This document shows positions 57,590 through 64,000 of a stretch of 64,000 bases of DNA, piece by piece; the stretch's first letter is position 1; every line of letters starts with the position of its first letter. The DNA is taken from contig JAPDOI010000972.1 of assembly GCA_029168955.1 (NCBI GenBank), positions 180,081 through 244,080 of the forward strand, read 5' to 3'. The notes below the pieces were generated by a model, which was given only the letters and a program-made list of their open reading frames with translations, did no database searches and was not told the origin of the DNA. The stretch comes from Aplectana chamaeleonis (taxonomy: Eukaryota > Nematoda > Chromadorea > Rhabditida > Cosmocercidae). The translations under genes and the position numbers were made by a program.

Positions 57590-58643
57590 TAGTTTACCGC
57601 AGTGTTAAAAGGACATGGTGGGATTGCCGAAAACACACTAACTATACGGTAAAAGACGCCATATTTCATTATCCGATCAAATGCACATTTAGTTTTCTTA
57701 GTAAGATACCCTGGTTTTTCTTTTTTTTCATGTATGTTCAAACATTATTTTTGTTTCTGACTGTTTAAATATTTGCGAATACTCTGAGAGTTTTGTATGA
57801 AAGAGCCGGTTTATAGCCCACCAGGCTCCTGGCAGCTCCTGGTGGAGTTATTTCCCGGCTATTCCGCAGCTATTTCTAGGCTTTTCACGGAACGGACATG
57901 AAGTAGCCGAGAAATAACTGAGATATAACCGACAAATACTCAGAAGTAAATAAAATTGACCAAGACGCAACCGTCGCCGGCTCGCTGAGCCAGCATCTGG
58001 GGCCGCCAGCGGTTGGACGGGGCCTCCAGAGGCTGGGCGAGGTCCAAGTACCTCAAACTTGGGTTATTGAGACAGACGGAGGTGCCTTTGACATCCGAAT
58101 CATGCCTCTGGGTGCTCCGTATATCTACCAGGAGAGCAGAATTTCTCAGCCATTTATCAGCTATTTCACGGTGAGCATTGTTTGGCGGCTATTTTGCGGC
58201 GAGCATTGTTTAGTGACTATTTCTGAGCTATGACTCACTGAGCTATTTAGCTCAAGCATTATTTGGCGGCTGTTTAGCGGCTATTACATAAACAGCGACA
58301 TTTCTCAGCTGTTCAAACTGTTCTCTCGACCCAAGCTCTTGGAGTAACAAGCCTTCTTAGTGCTTGAGGGAAACTAGCCGTTCGTTCAGACTCAGAAGTG
58401 TTTTCTCTTAGAAATTTTGTTTTGAAATCGGAAAAAGATTAGATCCTCACGCACACCAAGAAAAAGCCAATATTCTTAATATTATAAAAGTCAGAAACAA
58501 AAATAATGCCGAAGCTAACTTGAGAGAAAAAAAAATAGTAACTCACCACAAATCAGCTGTGCTGTCGATCGATATTGAAATCTGGCGTTTACCACCATGG
58601 TTTTCAGTGACCTTGCCTTATGTCTTTAACATTGTGATAACTA
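57590..58643. mobile_element. Family E TIR element, longer copy with internal insertion
   Basis: The left part (TAGTTTACCGCAGTGTTAAA, CATTTCATTATC-type, GTTTCTGACTGTTTAAATAT) and right part (GTCAGAAACAAAAATAATGC, GATCGATATTGAAATCTGG, TTTAACATTGTGATAACTA) match 45525-46040. The central ~640 bp (57780-58420) is extra. It includes repeated GGCGGCTATT / GAGCATTGTTT phrases. Confidence 0.7.
58052..58073 (-). other. SL1-leader-like sequence
   Basis: The minus strand reads ACCCAAGTTTGAG immediately followed by GT. These 13 bases equal the 3' part of the nematode SL1 spliced leader; the upstream nine bases match only partly. It may be an SL RNA gene relic, a retrocopy of a trans-spliced mRNA, or chance. 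Confidence 0.3.
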
Positions 58644-58894
58644 TTATGACTTTTTTTTTCCCGCCCCCAAGTCGCCGCTAAAGGCGGAGTTTGCAGTCGA
58701 GGGCCACTTCTGGAGACTGAAAGGTCTTTGGCTTCCACTTAGGGACATAACATTGCACAAAATTTTCTGTGCTGTGGAGGTTAGACTCCACGTGGTTTGA
58801 GTCTAGACAGCGGACTTACCTTTTAGGGGATGAAAGTAATGTCGTTTTCTCACTTCAGATACAGACACACATTTTTAACGAGTCTTTATTTTTA

Positions 58895-59234
58895 ATCAGT
58901 GATATATTCCCCATCATTGTTGGTAAACTTCTGCCATCTAGTGAGTGAATTTTCAACCCCTGAGCTAGAGGAATTAATTGGTCTTTCGAAAAATGTTGCG
59001 GCGCTCGGAATAAATGGAAATTCGACGGTGAAACGTTTGGCGAATATGGTGGATGAGGCAGCACCTCCCACCCAAAATCATTATTTTTTTCTAGAGTTCG
59101 CCTTGCGCAATACGGTCGGACAGGTTATGCGGGACCCAAACACCTGCTCTGCTTACTTCCCCAATCTGCATCAAATGCTCTTGGATGATAGTTGTTGAAC
59201 TGTCATTGTTTCTCCATCGTCTTGTACGGATTTA
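58895..59234 (-). pseudogene. Mariner transposase remnant with internal deletion
   Basis: The minus strand has SRAGVWVPHNLSDRIAQGEL (the WVPH motif, about 59170-59105), then passes almost directly to DFGWEVLPHPPYSP and SNFHLF (about 59075-59000). It ends with RWQKFTNNDGEYITD in another frame near 58900. The region holding the first two catalytic Asps is missing, and the third (S-D-YHLF) is replaced by Asn (SNFHLF). Confidence 0.75.
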
Positions 59235-59816
59235 AGGCATCGTCTGATAGAAAACCAATTTGGTTGTACGTTCATTCGGACTAGTGGGCTGAAACAATGT
59301 CACTCAGAAAGTTTGCAGTTACAAAACCGTCTCCGAGTGAAGATTCGCTACCTCAAAATGGCTTCCTGGGTTTGAGGGCCGGCCTTAGAGGTCGATCCAT
59401 TGTTACAAGAGAACAAAACTCCTGGGTTGCTGACGGCGGGCGTGCCTTGACGCGTCGTGGGCGCAATACACACGCCAGTCGATTTCAGGTGACATCAATC
59501 AGCAGCCAAAGCAGCCTGGACGCCCAGCAGGTGGGTAGCCATTTTATTTCGCTGAAGTCGTAGTTGAGCAGCATCCTCGATGAATTGCTTCCAACGCTGC
59601 TAAGGAACGAAACGTAAAACTGTTCCTTGCATTCTCTCCACCAACTATCTGAAGTTGATGCCGGCGCGAGATTCAAATTTATATAGACTTTCCGAAAATG
59701 GGTTTTTCTCAGAAAGTTGACGTTTTTTGAGGGGCGTTTTGCACGATGTCCTATAAAGGATAGTACGCTTGAAAACATCAAAAAACCCAAATATGGTTTC
59801 ATCATGTACGGTACTT
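59235..59816. mobile_element. Family C TIR element, copy 2, inserted in the mariner
   Basis: The left end TTTAAGGCATCGTCTGATAG and right end CATCATGTACGGTACTTTA are inverted relative to each other and match the ends of 18554-19165. TA adjoins both sides (59233-59234 and 59817-59818). The interior is collinear with copy 1 in reverse. The 112-codon frame at 59485-59823 is not conserved in copy 1. Confidence 0.75.
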
Positions 59817-59875
59817 TAATCATTTAGATCAGGTATTGCCGTGCGCAGGAACGACATTACTTTCCGGTCCCCCTT

Positions 59876-60446
59876 ATTCATATATCAGGCCTACAAATTA
59901 GTTTTCAACGTTTTTTTTTGGTTACTTCGATGCTTTATTCGGAGAGCGTAGTACAATGTGTTTCATTCAGACTTCTGTTCATGCTTGACCACGACTTATG
60001 CCCAATTTTGGGCAGCGAATACGTTAATCCTACAGTTCCTAAAACTTCTTAGTAAGAAGCGAAGTGGTTCTCAGGCCAAATTATGAAGTAATTTTCTGGT
60101 ACAGAGGCTAGTTTCAAAGCGTGATGCCTAATCCCAGGGTTGGCGAAGAGGGTAGGATAGCCCACTGAAGCGTCTCTGAAGTTAACATGTCGATTTTTCT
60201 TGAAATCTCGGCTTTGGCATTGATGTATCAGAAGGTGCTTTTAGGTCCTTTTTCGCATATTGTGGCATTTAAGTTCAAATTTTAGGCTTAAATGCATAAG
60301 CTTGTTACCGACTACGTTCTCTGGAAATGGTCACTATATGATCAAACAGCTATTTTTTCAATTAAAAAGTTTTTTCTGATTTTGTTTTACAAAAAAATTT
60401 AAATTTAAAAGACTTCTTCAAAGCGTTTCAGCTGATGGAGCACCTG
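59876..60446. other. No gene recognised
   Basis: AT-rich spacer, no structure noted. Confidence 0.35.
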
Positions 60447-60940
60447 GGCCGATGTTCACGATAAGAATCGTTTTTCTGCTTTTCCGCCTTATCTTGAAGA
60501 CGGTCCCATGCTGATTCCAATGATGTTTTTGGAATCGTACAAGACCTTCTAAGAACGGAGTTGTGGTCCCTCATAAATTGAGCTAGGAAGCATTGGCGTG
60601 GACAGGTTGTCCGAGGCGTGTAACCTCCGTCGTTCGCAGCCGATGTATGCGAGCTGACCTCGGTAAAGAGAGAAGTTGGAAATCAAGGGAAAGGCAGGGC
60701 TATTTATCGGAAACCATCGCTCATCTCACAATCTCGAGCATTCATTTGTTCACGTCGGTGGGCGTGAAGGGTGCGTCTGGGGGTTACGAGCTGACGGGTG
60801 TGTCCAACTGGGGCCGCGGGGACCGTTCCGAGCTCATTTTTCTTAGTTTTTCCCAGCGTTAGGGTGGCGCAGGCCCCGCAGCTGCCGATCTCCACCACCA
60901 TAAAAACAGACATGGCTTTTATCGTGGACCTTACTGCCTT
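60447..60940 (-). mobile_element. Family B TIR element, copy 3 (inverted)
   Basis: Reverse complement of 37697-38190: TTCACGATAAG, GATTCCAATGATG, GGAATCGTACAAGACCTTCT, GGAGTTGTGGTCCCTCA, AGTTGTCCGAGGC-type, ATCGCTCATCTCACAATCTC, then TTTTATCGTGGACC, TTACTGCCTTTAAA. Confidence 0.75.
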
Positions 60941-61164
60941 TAAACATAGCGATTGATGTTTCGTGAGGCTCTTTTATTTGATTGAGGCGAGAAGCGACAT
61001 CCCGGCAAAATTTTCTTTTTTGACATCAAGGTTAACATGCATAGGGCAAAACAAATTACGTTGTATGAACGGGATAACAAATGAAACTTTCTGATGGATT
61101 CGATGATTTTTCAACATGCTGCTTTGGGTGACGTGCTATGCAAGTCAACAAGGTTAAGTCTGTA

Positions 61165-61400
61165 TCAGTGGGACTGTCCGCCCATGGGGTCGGCGTGCGT
61201 GTTCAGCGGCAGTATTTCGGATGAGCCTTCCCATGCTGAAATAGTAGATTGGAATAATACTCACCATTCGTCAAATAATCCTGCTAATCAATTTCCAAGT
61301 CCGACAAATGCCTTCTGTGTGTGCAGCTCAGAGGCGCACGCCACGACCGCGGGAGGTGCGAATCTCAACTCAGACTGGCTTTAGCTACGCCACGCCCCTT
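61165..61400. repeat. Dispersed repeat shared with 9045-9310
   Basis: See partner. The 96-codon frame at 61094-61384 (+) overlaps it but is not preserved in the partner. Confidence 0.55.
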
Positions 61401-62025
61401 GCAAATCGCTCAGCACTCATTTTACGGATCTAATATTTAGACATTTTGACTAAGAGGGCTCCCCTGAAAACCACAAACATTCATGTATTCAATCAGACTA
61501 ACCCTTTCCTTCAAGCGCAGAACATGTCGGGTGGTGTGGGCCGTGACGTGCGTTGTCTAGGGGTGTTGGACACTGAGTAACCAGAAAGTTTATTAGAAGA
61601 ATCGCACACGCGGTGTTTCTGCCCACAGAAAAGAATTCGCCAGGTATGAGACTAGGTGCCTGCCATAGGGGAAGTGGCGCCCGATTCAAATCACTATCGT
61701 GAAAGGATTTCCACGCGGGACCGCGTGGATGCTGCTTCAGAAGATTTCAGAAAGGAGTGACAAATAAAAATGCAGTCATATGGAAGAAACCGGAACAAGG
61801 GGTGAACGCATATATCGTCTATGTATTATAACCTTCTTTAGAAACAAACAATTTTTGCTACTCCAGCGTCCATCTTTATCACACATCCGGAGCCATGTAG
61901 AGAACAGTCAATCATAAGTTTCGAAGGTTGGTGTTCCGCCACTTTTACTGTCAATGATAATCCAATTTCAACACGTTCACTGTTTCTAGCATGTTTTGAC
62001 ACGTTTTCAAGGTGTAACCCGCAGA
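61401..62025. other. No gene recognised
   Basis: Spacer, only short frames. Confidence 0.35.
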
Positions 62026-62027
62026 TA

Positions 62028-62306
62028 CTGCGCTTTTCTGGGCCAAATTCCGGTCCGCAATTGCGTCTCGGCACGCTTTGCGGCCGCACGCGCTCGGATT
62101 AATTCGAGTTTCCAGCGGCAAAGCCGACCCGATGTGACTTTTGTAATAGTTTTCTCCGATTTTCCCAGTTTCCAGTTCCCACAAACCACCTACGGCGAGT
62201 CAACAGATCGGCGACTGAGGCGTGGAAACACTTCCAACTCAGGAGCGTGAGGCCGCAAAGCGTGTCGGGGCTTCATTACGAATGAATTAGGCACAGAGAA
62301 ACACAG
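62028..62306. mobile_element. Family A MITE, isolated copy
   Basis: 279 bp between TA at 62026-62027 and 62307-62308. The left arm CTGCGCTTTTCTGGGCCAAA, TTCCGGTCCGCAATTGCGTC is well kept. The right arm is more worn (GCCGCAAAGCGTGTCGGGGC, then AGAGAAACACAG). Confidence 0.8.
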
Positions 62307-62309
62307 TAA

Positions 62310-63090
62310 CTGCTGCAAGCTGTTGTACCAACGTGTTAAAACAGGAAATCTGGTGCGAACCGTTTACTGTTTCTCGGCAGTGGCAGATCGCTAAACTTTA
62401 GATCTTATGTCAGGTATGAAAGCCTTTCAACGACTGTTGACCAGCTGAACACGCCTCGGGCAGAAATACCTCAATGAAAATCACTCTTCATGCGGTAATT
62501 TCTTTCAGAGAGTTGCCCGTCAGTTTTCAAAAGAGCATCTTTCAGTCTCAGGTATATGTGCATACTTTCTGGCATTTTAAAGTTCTGTTTATGATACTTA
62601 CATAGACATACACATTACCAAATCTCCACTTCAACTTCCCGGAGGTAAATGCCGATACCAGATTTTCAAACACAAACCTTATCCTGAACCTAGACACAAA
62701 CCTCCATTTGACTCTCAACTTTACCCACCTCTCTAGTGAGACTCATCAGTGAACAATGCTATTGTGAGGCGGCCAGCCGCAGCTTTGGTAAGTGTGAAAA
62801 GAAGGAAGGAAGGAAGGCATGAAAGAGGGGGGAAGATCCAGTACACAAAGCGTCACAATGGTAAACAGCAACTCAAGCCCTCAGGAAGCTTTATAATATT
62901 CCTCTCCCCACAAAAAATAGATGGAATAAATGGTTGGATGGACGGGAAAGAGTGGCAACGAAGAACTAAGCCAGTCCATTTGTCACTTTTCATACTACAC
63001 TTGATTCGGTGGAATGGGCAGCTGTTCCCTGAAGGAGGCAGGGATATGGTTCTGAATAGCTACTATCCGCATGCTGGTGAGCAAACTCTT
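62310..63090. other. Unassigned open frame and spacer
   Basis: The 132-codon frame at 62749-63147 (+) starts MNNAIVRRPAAALVSVKRRK and is basic at its N-terminus. It has no recognised domain and its end runs into repeat sequence. I give it low weight as a gene. Confidence 0.25.
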
Positions 63091-63099
63091 AGATCAGGA

Positions 63100-63450
63100 C
63101 ATGGCGGGAGACAGCTGGCGGCACTAGGCGTCGGAGAAAGCAAGTGAAACAGATATATAGAAGACGTGGCGATAGCGAGCGACCCTGAGCGGTAGCTATC
63201 CTAACGGTGATTCCGATGGAACGAGTAAAGCAATGCTGCTCAATTGAAGGTGTTGATGCGTGACAATTGGCTACGTCAGGCGAGAGTGAGCAACAACAAG
63301 CGACAAACGGCAGTGATTCTCCTGAAGGATGGTCTCACGACAAAACAATGAAAATTTTGCTTAGTCTCGCTCACTGTAGTCTGATGCATCAGAACCGACT
63401 ATGAGCAAAAGGTCGAGCGACATTGAGCTGCACTGAGTGACAAATGATTG
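63100..63450. repeat. Degenerate GCGACAGT-type repeats
   Basis: GTGGCGATAGCGAGCGACCC, GTGAGCAACAACAAGCGACA and GAGCGACATTGAGC phrases resemble those at 290-1640. Confidence 0.5.
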
Positions 63451-64000
63451 TCTTCCGAAGAAAAAAAAAGATTGAAAAGAAAAAGAGACCTAATTTAAGT
63501 CAGGAGTATATGACTCGGTAGTTAACCGCAAGATCAACATACAATGAAAGACACTTTTTAGAAGGTTCAGCTCTGCAAAGGAAGAATTGGAACACTAGGG
63601 TGTACTCCAAACGGATTCACCCCGAGAAAACACGTAGTATAAGTGGCGTAATCGTTATGTACTTGCAAACGACGGAAGGGGCGTCTAGAGCCGAAAAGGT
63701 TTTTGGGCCAAGTGCGGCTCTACGACGAACGAACGCTGCCCAAAATCAGAAAAAAAGAACATCACAACAATAGAAAGAGAAATTGACGAATTGACGTTTG
63801 GCTGACGAGGAATATGTGCCCATGTTGCCAGTTGTGCGCCTTTTTTGACCGGCAAGGGTTCATTGCTGAATATGTTATGTGTTAAAAGCATGGTTCACGA
63901 TGGATTCCGTTTTTGAGCTTTCGATATATATATAATGAGAGCTCTAGTACCCTATGTAAGAGCAACGTTGAAAAAACCGCGGAAAAGGCACCGGAAACCC

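Larger units (their letters stand above)
58823..59875 (-). mobile_element. Internally deleted mariner, split by a family C element
   Basis: The terminal repeats share GAAAGTAATGTCGTT on each side (58831-58845 and, inverted, 59848-59866), with AGGGG or AGGGGG outside. Removing the nested element at 59235-59816 leaves about 470 bp, far below a full mariner, so most of the transposase was deleted beforehand. The C-terminal end matches 39690-39850. Confidence 0.75.

Noticed and set aside
59485..59823. 112-codon minus-strand frame as a mariner or host protein
   Set aside because: It falls within the family C element, and the frame is not conserved in the collinear copy at 18554-19165.

Overview
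The window looks like gene-poor, transposon-dense nematode DNA. The evidence is the mobile elements. There is a 1.25 kb mariner with TA target duplications. There are two non-LTR reverse-transcriptase fragments of the kind common in rhabditid and strongylid nematodes; one has a YADD box and the C-terminal signature RTAHLGEDA, the other an FADD box. There is a GIY-YIG fragment of a Penelope-like element, tRNA-derived SINE-like repeats, and a 13-base exact match to the nematode SL1 leader. The assignment to Nematoda is an inference and I cannot name the species. I found no host protein-coding gene that I can support; nearly all open frames are short and fall inside repeats.

Layout. 0-3 kb: end of a TA-target MITE (family A), then degenerate GCGACAGT-type repeats and a diverged direct duplication. 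3.9-5.2 kb: a complete but frameshifted mariner. 5.9-6.95 kb: 3' half of an RTE-like LINE. 7.7 kb: SINE-like repeat. 9.0-10.7 kb: repeat pair member, a TIR element (family B) and a further TIR element. 11.6-12.75 kb: three family A MITEs in a row. 13.8-19.3 kb: a TTATG pentamer satellite with a ~320 bp higher-order unit, a 2.6 kb array of a 42 bp minisatellite in which each unit carries a perfect 16 bp palindrome centred on TGACGTCA, a foldback element, and a 612 bp TIR element (family C) that splits one satellite unit. 19.6-21.3 kb: a 1.7 kb inverted-repeat element. 24.4-25.8 kb: a probable hAT-type element holding a second, diverged TGACGTCA array. 27.6 kb: hAT-like MITE. 29.2-30.4 kb: a large palindrome built of tandem subrepeats. 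31.6-32.6 kb: a ~35 bp minisatellite interrupted by a TTA-target (Harbinger-like) MITE.

33.7-44.5 kb: two more family B elements, the Penelope-like fragment with a hammerhead-like core beside it, mariner and RTE scraps, a second SINE copy, and a GC-rich cluster of GGGCGGATCGC repeats in both orientations. 45.5-50 kb: several foldback MITEs. 50.5-51.5 kb: a mariner derivative made of two copies of its own 3' end in inverted orientation, with a foldback MITE inside one arm. 52.5-53.3 kb: second LINE reverse transcriptase, cut by a MITE. 55.5-62.3 kb: further copies of the same families, including an internally deleted mariner with a family C element inserted in it.

The content is a layered insertion record, not a set of cooperating genes. 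Several insertions can be ordered in time: MITE after mariner, family C after satellite, Harbinger-like MITE after minisatellite. Most small elements use TA targets and have no coding capacity, so they were presumably moved by Tc1/mariner-type transposases supplied elsewhere.
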